A stretch of DNA of 64,000 nt from Phymatolithon calcareum (taxonomy: Eukaryota > Rhodophyta > Florideophyceae > Hapalidiales), in assembly GCA_977006965.1 (NCBI GenBank), contig OZ345368.1:1798001-1862000 (forward strand). The letters run 5' to 3'. The position numbers were made by a program, and so were the translations under genes. Below are positions 1-10,551 of the stretch, one piece after another (the first letter of the stretch is position 1; every line of letters starts with the position of its first letter). The notes under the pieces are model-generated. The model searched no databases. It saw nothing but the letters and a program-made list of their open reading frames with translations, and was not told the DNA's origin.

Positions 1-517
1 GTCGATACAAACGCACAGCTTCAAACACGTCCTTCTCCACGCCGAATCCATCCCTGTAGCAGTCCCCAAGGTTCACTTGAGCTGAACTGTTTCCAGCATC
101 TGCGGCAAGTCGATACAAACGCACAGCTTCCTTCATGTCCTTCTCCATGCCGATTCCGTTCATATAGTTGCGCCCGAGGCTATTCTGAGCTGGAGCATAT
201 CCAGCGCCTGCGGCCAAACGATACAGCCGCGCAGATTCCATTACATTCTTGACCACGCCGATTCCGTTTTCATAACAATCTCCTAGTTGATATTGAGCAT
301 ATTTGTTCCCAGCGTCTGCAGCAAGTCGATACAGCCGGACAGCTTCGTGTACGTTCTTTTCCACGCCGACTCCACGATAATAGCACTTTCCAAAATTGTA
401 CATAGCGTGCCTATTTCCCGTCTCCACTAACTCTCGAAGTAGTCGCAATGACTCATTCTCGTTTTTCGATACTCCGAACCCGTGCAAATAGCATATTGCT
501 AGTGCAGTCCTCGCCAT
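1..517 (-). pseudogene. Unit A Sel1-repeat region, out of frame with its kinase
   Basis: The minus strand is open from an ATG at 517-515 to the window edge and encodes about 172 residues of Sel1-like repeats with the usual 36-residue period (patterns such as EAVRLYRLAADAGN and GxCYxxGIGVEKD). In the intact paralogue at 6103-8619 this stretch is continuous with the kinase. Here a 2-nt deletion near 530 puts it in another frame, so the kinase ends at 528. It could be a separate short Sel1 protein, but the shared homology says it is the detached C-terminal half of unit A. Sel1 repeats form alpha-solenoids that bind other proteins. The end lies outside the window. Confidence 0.8.
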
Positions 518-527
518 TTCACCTCCT

Positions 528-2324
528 TTAGGCCATTGAATGCATCTTAGGCAATAAGTCGTCGCATCCTGGCAATTGCTCTTGTATTATTTCAATCTCC
601 CGCTCAGAAAGATCGATTTCGGCAAAATTATTACTCGCTATGCCGTCGCGAAGCATTTGAACGACCATCTTCATCCGCAATCTGTCCTCCGCCCGCTCCT
701 TAAGACAACCCTTGGCAACAGTTCGAAGTGTTGGATCTTCAATGTTGGATGCGATTCGCGCCATAACTTTTGCAAGATCTCCACTCCTCGCAAGGCCCTG
801 TGCGTTCACCGGCTGAATATGCGACATTTCCGCCGCGCTCTCTGGTGCAACGACTTGGCACAACAGAACTCCGAAACTCCACACATCCCACGCGCGCCGT
901 GATGCACAGTTGACCATATCACAAAGTATTTCAGGAGGCATGTAAACTATCGTCCCTGACGCATGTGACGTACTCGCATACAGTGTTTGCTGTTCCTTCA
1001 ATAGCACTTGCCGCGATACGCCAAAGTCCCCAATTTTCGCACGACCGAACATCTCACCATTCCTCAGACGCAGCAATATATTTGCTTGCTTAATGTCACG
1101 ATGCACAACATGCTTAGAGTGTAAGTGAACCAGCCCCATGGCGACATCAAGCAACACACGCCGTTGGACCATTTTGTCTCTCAGCAGTCCCTTCCGAATA
1201 GCCTTCTCCAAATTGCACGTCATTCGTTCCATAACAATGAACGGCGTACCGAATCCTTCATCGTCAGAATCAAAATCATCTTCAGTATTCCGCGCCGAAT
1301 CCATTTCCGGCCAATATCCGCCATATGTCCTCACCACACACGGGTGGTCCATGTCCATCTGTAAGAAAATCTCACGAAGAAAATCTGGTTCTCGTTTTCG
1401 CATCTCGTGTGTTCGGATTCGCAGATCTTTGATTGCGACCAGCAGTGGTGCACCATCTTCGTCGCCACTGGGTCCTCGTCGCAAAAGCTCTCCTTTAAAA
1501 ACAGTTGAGAACGCTCCCTCTCCGAGAGCAATTGGTCTCCCCCGCTTGGATTCCAAACGTACGTCGTCATGGTTTAACTTCCACCCGCTCCACAGATTTC
1601 GAATCATAGTGCCTAGCTCTTGCCTTTTCGCCAACGATATTCCGCTCGAGGACAGTATTCTCAATAATTCCTTTGTCTTTTCGGGAAGCGCAGCAAGAAG
1701 ATGGAGAGAACTTCTCTCCAAATCGTCAACAGATTCATCGTTGATGTCCGCTGATGTTTCAGCAACAGAACACTGCGTAGAAGAATGCGCCCCGAACGCA
1801 GTCATCATTGCTTGAATTTGTCTCAAGAGACGATGGACATCATCATCAACTCGACTAAAATGCTCACTGGCGATGACTTTTTCAACATTGTCGACAAGAT
1901 CGGCCAGCTTCTTAGTGATAGAGGCATGCGAGTATGCCACCATGCCGCACACATCGAGGTGATTTTCCAGCGGACTAAGCCGCTCAAAAATTGAAGTTAG
2001 CTCGGCGACACCCTTTTGGGATGAATGCCAGTTTGTCCATTTCTCCTTTGAAGAAAGTCCAGCCTGTAAACTGTCCAGTTCGATCTTGATTGAATTAAAG
2101 TCGTCAACAACTCGCTGAAAGACGTCGCCGGGGATGTTGTCCATGTTCAGTGCAGTCTGGTACTTGCGGATGGTATCGCAAATCCTCTCCACGCGTCTCA
2201 CCGAAGAATCAATGAGATCTGGTATCTTTTTGTGAGCGATATTCCTTCTTCTGATACCGGCAAGAATCTGCACGATGGCATCGCCACTAGCCAGAACCAA
2301 GCCCGCAATGTCGAGCCCCGACAT
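528..2324 (-). CDS. Unit A protein kinase with HeLo/MLKL-like N-terminal domain (Sel1 part lost by frameshift)
   Basis: 598 residues. Residues 1-160 are predicted helical and begin SGLDIAGLVLASGDAIV, a style typical of HeLo-like domains. The kinase domain spans about 263-560: glycine loop GEGAFSTVFKG near 268, VAIK lysine 299, HRD at 408-410, DFG at 433-435, activation segment ending MPPE. All residues needed for catalysis are present. An acidic insert (DDFDSDDEG) follows the fifth strand region. The frame ends at KMHSMA because CTCT in the paralogues is reduced to CT. The same deletion is found in unit C. The kinase could act alone or be a decaying copy. The upstream region is short and shared with a divergent plus-strand module. 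Kinase assignment is certain; the N-terminal domain name is inference. Confidence 0.88.
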   Translation of the reverse strand: MSGLDIAGLVLASGDAIVQILAGIRRRNIAHKKIPDLIDSSVRRVERICDTIRKYQTALNMDNIPGDVFQRVVDDFNSIKIELDSLQAGLSSKEKWTNWHSSQKGVAELTSIFERLSPLENHLDVCGMVAYSHASITKKLADLVDNVEKVIASEHFSRVDDDVHRLLRQIQAMMTAFGAHSSTQCSVAETSADINDESVDDLERSSLHLLAALPEKTKELLRILSSSGISLAKRQELGTMIRNLWSGWKLNHDDVRLESKRGRPIALGEGAFSTVFKGELLRRGPSGDEDGAPLLVAIKDLRIRTHEMRKREPDFLREIFLQMDMDHPCVVRTYGGYWPEMDSARNTEDDFDSDDEGFGTPFIVMERMTCNLEKAIRKGLLRDKMVQRRVLLDVAMGLVHLHSKHVVHRDIKQANILLRLRNGEMFGRAKIGDFGVSRQVLLKEQQTLYASTSHASGTIVYMPPEILCDMVNCASRRAWDVWSFGVLLCQVVAPESAAEMSHIQPVNAQGLARSGDLAKVMARIASNIEDPTLRTVAKGCLKERAEDRLRMKMVVQMLRDGIASNNFAEIDLSEREIEIIQEQLPGCDDLLPKMHSMA

Positions 2325-2643
2325 GCCGGGTAGTCACTGCAGTTGACGTGAGTAAGAGCAAGTGGGACCGCAGAAGTTTCCAACAGGATGTAGCCGACGG
2401 GGCTGGGAGACGTCAGTCGGCAAGGATGAGTTATTCGACTGTCCTGTGGTATTTCGATACCACAAGACAGTGGCACACTCTTACCAGAGGCTTGGTCTAT
2501 AGCGACATGCCCGTGCCCGTGCCTGTCCGATCAAATTACAGTGGAACTGGGCAGTTCAGACTTCGTCTACGCCGGATACGTAGTGTTATGCCTGTGCCTG
2601 CGATTCGATTTTGGATGACTATGCATCCATGTATTGCTGGAAC

Positions 2644-3016
2644 CAGGGGAATGTTAAGGGGGGGAGAAACGCAAACCCTGTGTCATACCATTTCGTAACA
2701 AACATTCTAGCATAAACGAGGCGCGCGTTGTGCATAGAAAATTATGAGGATAACGCTGTATCAAAAATTGTCGACAAAGCTTCTCCGACTACCTTAATTC
2801 TAGTTATTACTCACCAAGAAACGAATCGAGTAACGAGAGCTGCCGCTACATTAGGAAATTCCTAATGTTCCCAATGTTCCCATGATTTTCTTTTATTATT
2901 TCTATGATACGATCTTCGCCCTAATGTTTCTCATTCAAACGGGCTCGATATATGATAATATTGGAAAAGCGGTATGACATAGGGTCTGCGTTTCTCCCCC
3001 CCTTAACATTCCCCTG
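2644..3016. mobile_element. MITE-like element with about 46-bp terminal inverted repeats
   Basis: About 373 bp bounded by near-perfect inverted repeats starting CAGGGGAATGTTAAGGGGGG and running to about 2690 on the left and from about 2971 on the right, with two mismatches. The interior is AT-rich and has no coding frame. Units B, C and D lack it at the same place in the F-module. About 40 bp of the flanking module is missing in unit A at the insertion, and no clear target duplication is visible. The superfamily is unknown. Confidence 0.75.
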
Positions 3017-3060
3017 TTGAAACTAATGTTCGCACTGACCGTTGCACAAAACGGGATGAT

Positions 3061-3519
3061 GTGGGACAGCTGAGAAGTCGCGGTGGCGTCTTGTACAAGA
3101 AGCGAAAGCTTGTAGAAGAGGCGAAGGCTACAGCGACAGCACGTGATGAGAAGATCAGCGCTTTGAGCGATGCTTTTGGCGGATTTCTGCGTACTGTGAA
3201 CAAAAGTTCAGAGAGGGAAAAGAACTCTTCGACGCCGAGAACTGCTGCCTCGGTCGGCGTCGCTGACGACTATACTTCACTTCTGCGTGCACTCACAGAC
3301 ATCATAAAACGGAGCGCAGATTCATTTTGTTGTCACCACTCTGCACCGAGTTGCAAGTTGCGACAGTTGTTGACCACTGTGAACGGCGACAAATCTTGCT
3401 GGTCGTCTGAAATTCCAGCCGCCTCGCTCGTGAGCGCGGACTGTCCGACCGATTCATCTCCGTATAATGCCGAAATGCCGCACCGTGGACTTGACTTGGC
3501 AGCGTCCGACTCGTATTGA
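3061..3519 (+). CDS. F-module ORF, unit A copy (unknown protein)
   Basis: 152 codons, starting MGQLRSRGGVLYKKRKLVEE and ending AASDSY. The frame is open upstream, so the true start is unclear. A lysine/arginine/glutamate-rich helical stretch is followed by a serine-rich part containing several cysteines and histidines. The sequence is conserved in all units, intact in A and E, and frameshifted in C and D by an extra G. Unit B's copy is split by Copia-1. No family is recognised. The divergent orientation to the kinase gene suggests a once-paired gene, but it could equally be a duplicated relic. Confidence 0.35.
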   Translation: MGQLRSRGGVLYKKRKLVEEAKATATARDEKISALSDAFGGFLRTVNKSSEREKNSSTPRTAASVGVADDYTSLLRALTDIIKRSADSFCCHHSAPSCKLRQLLTTVNGDKSCWSSEIPAASLVSADCPTDSSPYNAEMPHRGLDLAASDSY

Positions 3520-4920
3520 GCTTGTCACCATACTCACTGCGCACGGCAGCCCGTTTTCTTGGCCTTGAGACATGGCGAATTCTTCAAGGCATCAAGGGCA
3601 CGCTTTGAGGAGCACGATAGCCAACCCCGCCTGCACCATCGTCAACGTCTTACGCACAGCGTCGCTCGCAACACAACACTATCGCCATGCACTGCGTAAG
3701 CGGACTCACGTGTGTGTTTTGCACAGAAGTTGCAATCTCCGTTGCTTTACTTATGCACGTGAGTCGGGCATGGCGCATGACCCATTGCGACACTCTTTCA
3801 CTCTATCACCGGTCTGCCGACAATGCGTCCCGACTAAGCATTCGTGACAGGTGGAACTGACTTTATAGGGTCATGAATTGTCTGACGACTACTCTCGAAC
3901 GTGGTCTATGTCACAGTGCTCACACGGCCGGCCAGCACAGCGGGTCCTCTACCATCGATTGTTCTGGTGCGGACGTGGACGCCCGAAGCGGTTAGTGGCA
4001 AGTGATGCCACGTTGGGGGACGCATTACGGGACGAATGGATATGCAACTTTTAAAATGGCGTGGAAGCTGTTGCTGATGACTTTAGGCTCATGTGGGCAG
4101 AAAGTCGGAGATTGCAACTGCAGCAATGCCGATCTACGGGGAGCACTTTTTGACGATGGGCGCTGATTGCAGTGCACGAGAGCGCATGCGATCCATTTTC
4201 ATTTGGGAGTTTGCGGCGTACCAACCTCCGAAGTGTGGCACGGTACCGGAAACATGTGACCGCGCTATCGCTGGGCAATGAAATCGGCGACACTATTACG
4301 TACGAGTATTCTCAGAATTTCGAGCGACACCACTGCGTTAAAGCGCTGGCTTTGGAAGCTGGCACTATCACTTCCGAATGAACGCCAGCATAGAGTGGCA
4401 GTGATTTTTCGAAGCTCTCTACACAGCAGGTATGGCAACTGACGGATTGATTATTCTAAAGCCAGATAGTGTTATCGTTGCGGTCATCGACGTCTCATCG
4501 CTCTATCCGTCTAAGCTTCTCGCCAGAGATGCGCAAGCAGCTATTGACTAAATGCGATGCGAAGCCATCTCCTTAGCGCCGACACCTTTTCAGACAACTT
4601 CTATACAAATGGGAGTGTCTTTTGCATGCTAGTATAATCTGCTGCCTGTTGCTTTTGGTTAAAGTCTGCCCTGGAAACAGCCCACCAGGAAGTGGTCAAG
4701 AGCTCACCATGGTCAGGCTATTGGCAAGTAAGATGAAGAAGAGCACTGCACTATATAAACACAAAATCGTTTTTTACGTGGTTTTTTCTTCCGTCCCCAA
4801 TTCGGCCCACGCCGAGCCAAACGACAGATCGCACTATTGTCCGTGCGTGCGTTGGCGTTCTCGCGTGGCACTGAACTTCAGCAACTGCTTATATCAACCA
4901 CATGATCTACAAAATTGAAC
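3520..4920 (+). pseudogene. F-module remainder, unit A: broken coding relic
   Basis: This stretch recurs in units B, D and E. Short open pieces in different plus frames look protein-like, for example 4093-4281, 4172-4381 and 4622-4918, but stops and frame changes break any long product. One piece near 4441-4550 reads ILKPDSVIVAVIDVSSLYPS, which resembles the catalytic motif A of some reverse transcriptases (DVxSLYP). The downstream piece at 4700-4918 is lysine-rich and unrecognised. Taken together it may be a decayed retroelement or host gene; evidence is weak. Confidence 0.35.
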
Positions 4921-5144
4921 AGCGTGCCATTTCCGAGGACAACTCCGCATAATAAAAAATAAGAAACCCAATCTCACCCAGGCAGTCACAACATAGAAAG
5001 TAACTGAATAGAGACCTGTGCACCAGTAGGCATTATGTGGTTCTTTATTTCATCCCACTCCAGCATGGACTAAACGACATTCACTTCGCCGCATCATTGC
5101 AATGAGCTTTCCCACAACGGCGCTACCACCGCGCGCAGATTTTT

Positions 5145-5897
5145 TCACAACGTTTTCCAATATGTCCCCCTCTCAGAAACAGTCAAAACTGTTCCCAGCG
5201 TTTGCGGCGAGCCGATACACTCGTACAGACCCTTGTGCGTCTTTGTCCACGCCATTTCAGCACTGGTTGCAGTACCCGAGGATATCTCCGTCCGTACACG
5301 CGTACAGCCCCATGTGAGTCCTTGTGCATGACAATCTGTGCGCATAGCACCACCAGTGCTTGTTTTGGGTAGAACTGTTTCACACTTCTAAGGCCAATCG
5401 ATACCAATGCACAGCTTCCTGAAAGTCCCCCCGCACACAAATTCCCAGGTGAAAGCAGAGACCGATATGATACTGAGCCTGTTTATGTCCAGCGCCTGCA
5501 GCGTTTCGATACATACGCACAGCTTTCAGTACGTCCTTTCCACACCAATTCCGCGCTCGTAGCAGTACCCCAGGTTATCTTTAGCAGATATATTTCCAGC
5601 GGCAGCTGTCAGTAGATACAAGCGCACGGTTTCCTGTGCGTCCTTCTCTACGCCACATCCTTCCCTATAACAGCACCCGAGGTTGTTATGACCCATACTG
5701 TCTCCCGCGTCCGCGGCCAGTCGACATACGTGCACAGATTCCTGTGCGTCCTCATCCACGCCAATTCCGAACCAATTGCAGAACCCGAGGTTGTTCTGAC
5801 TCAGCCTGTTTCCAGGGTCCTCAACCAATCGATACAAACGCACAGCTTCCTGCTCGTAGTTCTCCACGTCCGTGCCTTTATTGTTTGGTTCAGGCAA
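5145..5897 (-). pseudogene. Sel1 tail block of unit B
   Basis: Minus-strand Sel1 repeats lie 205 bp beyond the stop of the unit B kinase. The first piece (5897-5526, 123 codons) has three repeats (LGFCNWFGIGVDEDAQE and similar) and ends ERTY because one A is missing from GAAAAGGAC. Repeats continue in other frames to about 5145. The same block and the same 1-nt loss recur in units C and E, whereas the unit F remnant keeps the extra A. The block is best read as the former 3' end of the kinase-Sel1 gene. A missed intron between 5898 and 6102 is an alternative. Confidence 0.65.
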
Positions 5898-6102
5898 GGT
5901 TGCTACTTATACCAATTCGGCAGTGCTTCAATACGTGTATCCACACTTGCCGATTGCCCGAATTAGGTGTACATTACGTGTCCTATGTAGCCTTCGCCAT
6001 GATACCGTTACATGTTCAAATCTAGATATTACGCGTAGCCGGATATAGGCACATGCACTTTTTGCATGCAACGCGCCAGGAACACTACCCATGCAGTAAG
6101 CG

Positions 6103-8619
6103 CTATGGGGTTACAACGCCGATTCCGTGTCTAAAGCAGAACCCGAGGTTCTCCTCGGCTGAATGGTTTCCAGCATCTGCAGCCAATCGAAACAAGCGCG
6201 CAGCTTCCTCTAAGTCCTTCTCCACGCCGATTCCGTCCCTAAAGCATAATCCGAGGTTCTCTTGGGCGGAACAGTTTCCAGCATCTACAGCCAATCGAAA
6301 CAAGCGCGCAGCTTCCTCTAAGTTCTTCTCCACGCCGATTCCGTCCCTAAAGCATAACCCGAGGTTCTCTTGGGCTGAACCGTTTCCAGCAACTGCGGCC
6401 AGTCGAAACAAGCGCACAGCTTTATGTCCGTCGAACCCAACGCCGATTCCGTTCAAATAGCAGTACCCGAACATATTCTGAGCTTCGGCATATCCAGCGT
6501 CTGCGGCCAAACTGTACAGCCTCTCAGCTTCTTTTAAATTCTTGGTCACGCCGATTCCGTATAGATTACAATTTCCGAGGTGATATTGAGCATATTTGTT
6601 CCCAGCGTCTGCAGCAAGTCGATACAGCCGGACGGCTTCGTGTACGTTCTTGTTCACGCTGACTCCACGATAATAGCATTTTCCAAAATTGTACATAGCG
6701 TGCCTATTTCCCGTCTTCACTAAATCTCGAAGTAGTCGCAATGACTCATTCTCGTTCTTCGATACTCCGAACCCATGCAAATAGCATATTGCTAGTGCAG
6801 TCCTCGCCATTTCACCTCCTTTAGAGACCATTAAATGCATCTTAGGCAATAAGTCGTCGCATCCTCGCAATTGCTCTTGTATTATTTCAATCTCCCGCTC
6901 AGAAAGATCGATTTCGGCAAAATTATTACTCGCTATGCCGTCGCGAAGCATTTGAACGACCATCTTCATCCGCAATCTGTCCTCCGCCCGCTCCTTAAGA
7001 CAACCCTTGGCAACAGCTCGAAGTGTTGGATCCTTAATGGTGGATGCGATTCGCGCCATTACTTTTGCAAGATCTCCACTCCTCGCAAGGACCTGTGCGT
7101 TGAACGGCTGAATATCCGACATTTCCGCCGCGCTCTCTGGCGCAACGACTTGGCACAACAGAACTCCGAAACTCCACACATCCCACGCGCGCCGTGATGC
7201 ACAGTTGATCATATCACAAAGTACTTCAGGAGGCATGAAAACTATCGTCCCTGACGCATGTGACGTACTCGCATACAGTGTTTGCTGTTCCTTCAATAGC
7301 ACTTGCCGCGATACGCCAAAATCTCCAATTTTCGCACGACCGAGGGTCCCATCGCTCCTCAGACGCAGCAATATATTTGCTTGCTTAATGTCACGATGTA
7401 CAACACGCTTAGAGTGTAAGTGAGCCAGCCCCATGGCGACATCAAGCAACACACGCCGTTGGACCATTTTGTCTTTCAGCAGTTCCTTCCGAATACCCTT
7501 CTCCAAATTGCACGTCATTCGTTCCATAACAATGAACGGCCGACGGACTCCTTCATCGTCTGAATCAAAATCATCTTCAGTTTTCGGCGCCGAATCCATT
7601 TCCGGCCAACATCCGCCATATGTCCTCACCACACACGGGTGGTCCATGTCCATCTGCAAAAAAATCTCACGAAGAAAATCTGGTTCTCGTTTTCGCATCT
7701 CGTGTGTTGGGATTGTCAGCTCTTTGATTGCGACCAGCAGTGGTTCACCTTCTTCGTCGCCACTCGGTCCTCGTTGCAAAAGCGTTCCTTTAAAAACATT
7801 TGAGAACGCTCCATCTCCGAGAGGAATTGGTTTCTCCCACTTCAAATCGAAAGTTACGTCTTCATAGTTCAGCTTCCACCCGCTCCACAGATCTTGAATC
7901 ATAGTGCCTAGCTCTTGCCTTTTCGAAGTCGATATTCCGCTCGAGGACAGTATTCTCAATAATTCCATTGTCTTTTCGGGAAGCGCAGCAAGAAGATGGA
8001 GAGAACTTGTCTCCAAATCGTCGACGGATCCGTCGCTGATGTCCGCTGATGTTTCAGCAACAGAACACTGCGTAGAAGAATGCGCCCCGAACGCAGTCAT
8101 CATTGCTTGAATTTGTCTCAAGAGACGATGGACATCATCATCAACTCGACTAAAATGCTCACTGGCGATGACTTTTTCAACATTGTCGACAAGATCGGCC
8201 AGCTTCTTAGTGATAGAGGCATGCGAGTATGCCACCATGCCGCACACATCGAGGTGATTTTCCAGCGGACTAAGCCGCTCAAAAATTGAAGTTAGCTCGG
8301 CGACACCCTTTTGGGATGAATGCCAGTTTTTCCATTTCTCCTTTGAAGAAAGTCTAGACTGTAAACTGTCCAGTTCGATCTTGATTGAATTAAAGTCGTC
8401 AACAACTCGCTGAAAGACGTCGCCGGGGATGTTGTCCATGTTCAGTGCAGTCTGGTACTTGCGGATGGTATCGCAAATCCTCTCCACGCGTCTCACCGAA
8501 GAATCAATGAGATCTGGTATCTTTTTGTGAGCGATATTCCTTCTTCTGATACCGGCAAGAATCTGCACGATGGCATCGCCACTAGCCAGAACCAAGCCCG
8601 CAATGTCGAGCCCCGACAT
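6103..8619 (-). CDS. Unit B HeLo/MLKL-like domain - protein kinase - Sel1 repeat protein
   Basis: 838 residues, uninterrupted. The helical N-terminal domain (about 1-160) begins MSGLDIAGLVLASGDAIV. The kinase (about 263-560) has GDGAFSNVFKG, VAIK, HRDIKQAN, DFGVSRQ and MPPE, so it should be active. After a short helical linker, about six Sel1 repeats run from about residue 610 to the end (GIGVVTP). Sel1 solenoids are protein-binding, so the C-terminus is a likely sensor or scaffold. This copy shows how A and C were before their 2-nt deletion. No membrane segment or signal peptide is visible, so it is likely cytosolic. The start is set by the ATG shared among all units. Its upstream module is split by Copia-1. 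Confidence 0.9.
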   Translation of the reverse strand: MSGLDIAGLVLASGDAIVQILAGIRRRNIAHKKIPDLIDSSVRRVERICDTIRKYQTALNMDNIPGDVFQRVVDDFNSIKIELDSLQSRLSSKEKWKNWHSSQKGVAELTSIFERLSPLENHLDVCGMVAYSHASITKKLADLVDNVEKVIASEHFSRVDDDVHRLLRQIQAMMTAFGAHSSTQCSVAETSADISDGSVDDLETSSLHLLAALPEKTMELLRILSSSGISTSKRQELGTMIQDLWSGWKLNYEDVTFDLKWEKPIPLGDGAFSNVFKGTLLQRGPSGDEEGEPLLVAIKELTIPTHEMRKREPDFLREIFLQMDMDHPCVVRTYGGCWPEMDSAPKTEDDFDSDDEGVRRPFIVMERMTCNLEKGIRKELLKDKMVQRRVLLDVAMGLAHLHSKRVVHRDIKQANILLRLRSDGTLGRAKIGDFGVSRQVLLKEQQTLYASTSHASGTIVFMPPEVLCDMINCASRRAWDVWSFGVLLCQVVAPESAAEMSDIQPFNAQVLARSGDLAKVMARIASTIKDPTLRAVAKGCLKERAEDRLRMKMVVQMLRDGIASNNFAEIDLSEREIEIIQEQLRGCDDLLPKMHLMVSKGGEMARTALAICYLHGFGVSKNENESLRLLRDLVKTGNRHAMYNFGKCYYRGVSVNKNVHEAVRLYRLAADAGNKYAQYHLGNCNLYGIGVTKNLKEAERLYSLAADAGYAEAQNMFGYCYLNGIGVGFDGHKAVRLFRLAAVAGNGSAQENLGLCFRDGIGVEKNLEEAARLFRLAVDAGNCSAQENLGLCFRDGIGVEKDLEEAARLFRLAADAGNHSAEENLGFCFRHGIGVVTP

Positions 8620-8656
8620 GCCGGGTAGTCACTGCAGTTGACGTGAGTAAGAGCAA

Positions 8657-9192
8657 GTGGGACCGCAGAAGTTTCCAACAGGATGTAGCCGACGGGGCTG
8701 GGAGACGCCAGTCGGCAAGGATGAGTTATTCGATCCAATACCACAGGACAGTGGCACACTCTTACCAGAGGCTTGGTCTATAGCGACATGCCCGTGCCCG
8801 TGCCTGTCCGATCAAATTACAGTGGAACTGGGCAGTTCAGACTTCGTCTACGCCGGATACGTAGTGGATGTGCCTGTGCCTGCGATTCGATTTTGGTTGA
8901 CTGCATCCATGCATTGCTGGGCCATCTACTGTCTTGCCCGTACTGTGCAGTTCTACAGTGTGTTGAAACTAATGTTCGCACTGACCGTTGCACAAAATGG
9001 GATGATGTGGGACAGCTGAGAAGTCGCGATGGCGTCTTGTACAAGAAGCGAAAGCTTGTAGAAGAGGCGAATGCTACAGCTACAGCACGTGATGAGAAGA
9101 TCAGCGCTTTGAGCGATGCTTTTGGCGGATTTCTGCGTACTGTGAACAAAAGTTCAGAGGGAAAAGAACTCTTCGACGCCGAGAACTGCTGC
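8657..9192 (+). pseudogene. F-module of unit B, left part, cut by Copia-1
   Basis: This is the unit B equivalent of 2370-3240. It includes the opening MGPQKFPTGC-like frame next to the divergent kinase start and the QLRSRDGVLYKKRK frame (about 9007-9192). The reading frame stops at the retrotransposon; the interrupted sequence resumes at 16008 after the 5-bp duplication GCTGC (9188-9192 and 16008-16012). Confidence 0.6.
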
Positions 9193-9224
9193 TGTTGAAT
9201 GTGAGAAGTCGAAGACGGATTGTT

Positions 9225-9818
9225 TTTGCAGACGCGATAAAACACGAGCTGCTTTCACGTAACTGACGAAGGTAAATGTGAACATGGACCGATAAATATT
9301 TAATAGTTCATCTGAAATTGAGCATTTTCAGCGCTCATATCACTTTCATTAAAACTCAGTTCTATTGGCCAGATGAACTTCCCAACCCGGTCAACCTTCA
9401 ACTTATAAAACCTGATGCGGGAAAAATAAGTTAGAAGCTTAAATTCGATTGTTTATTTTGATGTGATGAGGATTTTATAAGTTGTAAATCACTACATTAT
9501 TCCTCGGAGAGGAGAGAAATATAAGATGGATTTTCTCAAGAATTTGAGAAGGGGAAGAGGAAAAAATAAGTTTTTTCTCACTTAGTTTTTGTGCAGAGGT
9601 AAGAACTAAATAAGCTAGTTTTTTCTAATATTTTGAAGACGTGAACAGAAGACGACAAACAGTCTGGGCATGGACCGCTTTATCATTGTTTCGGTTCGTA
9701 GTGGACCAGTGAAAGAGTCATTTTTGTACTTTGTGTGGGAGCTTCCATTGGCAACAAACTTGTACTTTTCAAAACGGCGTGTTTTCTCGCGTCTACAAAA
9801 ACAAGTCGTATGTGTACC
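9225..9818. other. AT-rich insert of unknown origin in the 5' LTR
   Basis: About 594 bp without a convincing coding frame on either strand and with no terminal inverted repeat to the other end of the insert. It has no counterpart elsewhere in the window. The last 11 bases (ATGTGTACCGT, 9810-9820) recur inside the palindrome arm near 9999-10009, a possible microhomology at the junction. Confidence 0.5.
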
Positions 9819-10323
9819 GTCCCCGGCTTGAGCAGTTGTCCGCTGCTCGGCAGGTGCGAGATTAATTGTCACCATTCGATCATTCCTCGTTCGTTTCCTG
9901 CCACGGGAGCCTACTCACCTTGTATCTCCGGTTGCAACACGAGGCACCTAAAAACATAATCATAATATTCTACTCATATCACTCGAACAATAAGGAGATG
10001 TGTACCGTAAGCCGGGATAACAAATGAAAGTAAAACGTAAGAGTACCTGGCCCTTGTGGGTACAATAGTCCCTCGGGCTCCGCCACAAGGGCCAGGTACT
10101 CTTACGTTTTACTTTCATTTGTTATCCCGGCTTACGGTACACATCTCCTTATTGTTCGAGTGATATGAGTAGAATATTATGATTATGTTTTTAGGTGCCT
10201 CGTGTTGCAACCGGAGATACAAGGTGAGTAGGCTCCCGTGGCAGGAAACGAACGAGGAATGATCGAATGGTGACAATTAATCTCGCACCTGCCGAGCAGC
10301 GGACAACTGCTCAAGCCGGGGAC
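9819..10323. repeat. 505-bp near-perfect palindrome (two 241-bp arms)
   Basis: Arms 9819-10059 and 10083-10323 are reverse complements without any mismatch that I can find, around a 23-nt loop. The outer 173 bp of each arm is Copia-1 LTR sequence and the inner 68 bp is non-LTR sequence. The left arm is therefore an inverted copy of insert end plus adjacent LTR. It could reflect fold-back DNA synthesis or an assembly artefact. Confidence 0.9.
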
Positions 10324-10538
10324 CTGACAGGGCATAAGAATGCGAAAACAGATTGGGCGACGAGAGGAGAAAAAGGGGCCTCTGGGGGCGAGGGAAGTAA
10401 AGCTCTTTTTATTGAGGAAGGTCACATCCTGAGTCTGTGGTACGTTCTGCGCGAGCTCGGTGCCTCGCGAGAGCGTCTGCGATTGCCACTGGCTTCTCGG
10501 AGGACAGGCTCCGCCGCCGTGACGCTTGGCCTTTAACA

Positions 10539-10551
10539 GTTATGGGCCCAG
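10539..10551 (+). promoter_or_regulatory. Copia-1 primer-binding site containing the gag ATG
   Basis: GTTATGGGCCCAG directly follows the LTR end. It is the reverse complement of CTGGGCCCATAAC, the anticodon arm of a eukaryotic initiator tRNA-Met, rather than of a tRNA 3' end. Priming by an initiator tRNA half molecule is known for Drosophila copia. The ATG at 10542 is in frame with gag. Confidence 0.8.

Larger units (their letters stand above)
9193..10538 (+). repeat. Copia-1 5' LTR, interrupted by a 926-bp insertion
   Basis: LTR sequence is found at 9193-9224 and resumes at 10151-10538. The inserted 9225-10150 is flanked by a direct repeat ATTGTT (9219-9224 and 10151-10156), consistent with a 6-bp target duplication. 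The 3' LTR at 15594-16007 shows the uninterrupted form of 414 bp. The insertion would be expected to disturb the promoter. Confidence 0.85.

Noticed and set aside
576-1994. Plus-strand open frames opposite the kinase genes (also 6871-8289, 25273-26688, 29951-31038, 36169-37719)
   Set aside because: They recur only because the kinase coding strand is conserved; none has its own domain and their conservation follows the kinase frame.
10437-10541. Upstream extension of Copia-1 gag into the LTR
   Set aside because: The ATG within the primer-binding site is the better start; the same position is used in Copia-2 and the upstream part is LTR sequence.
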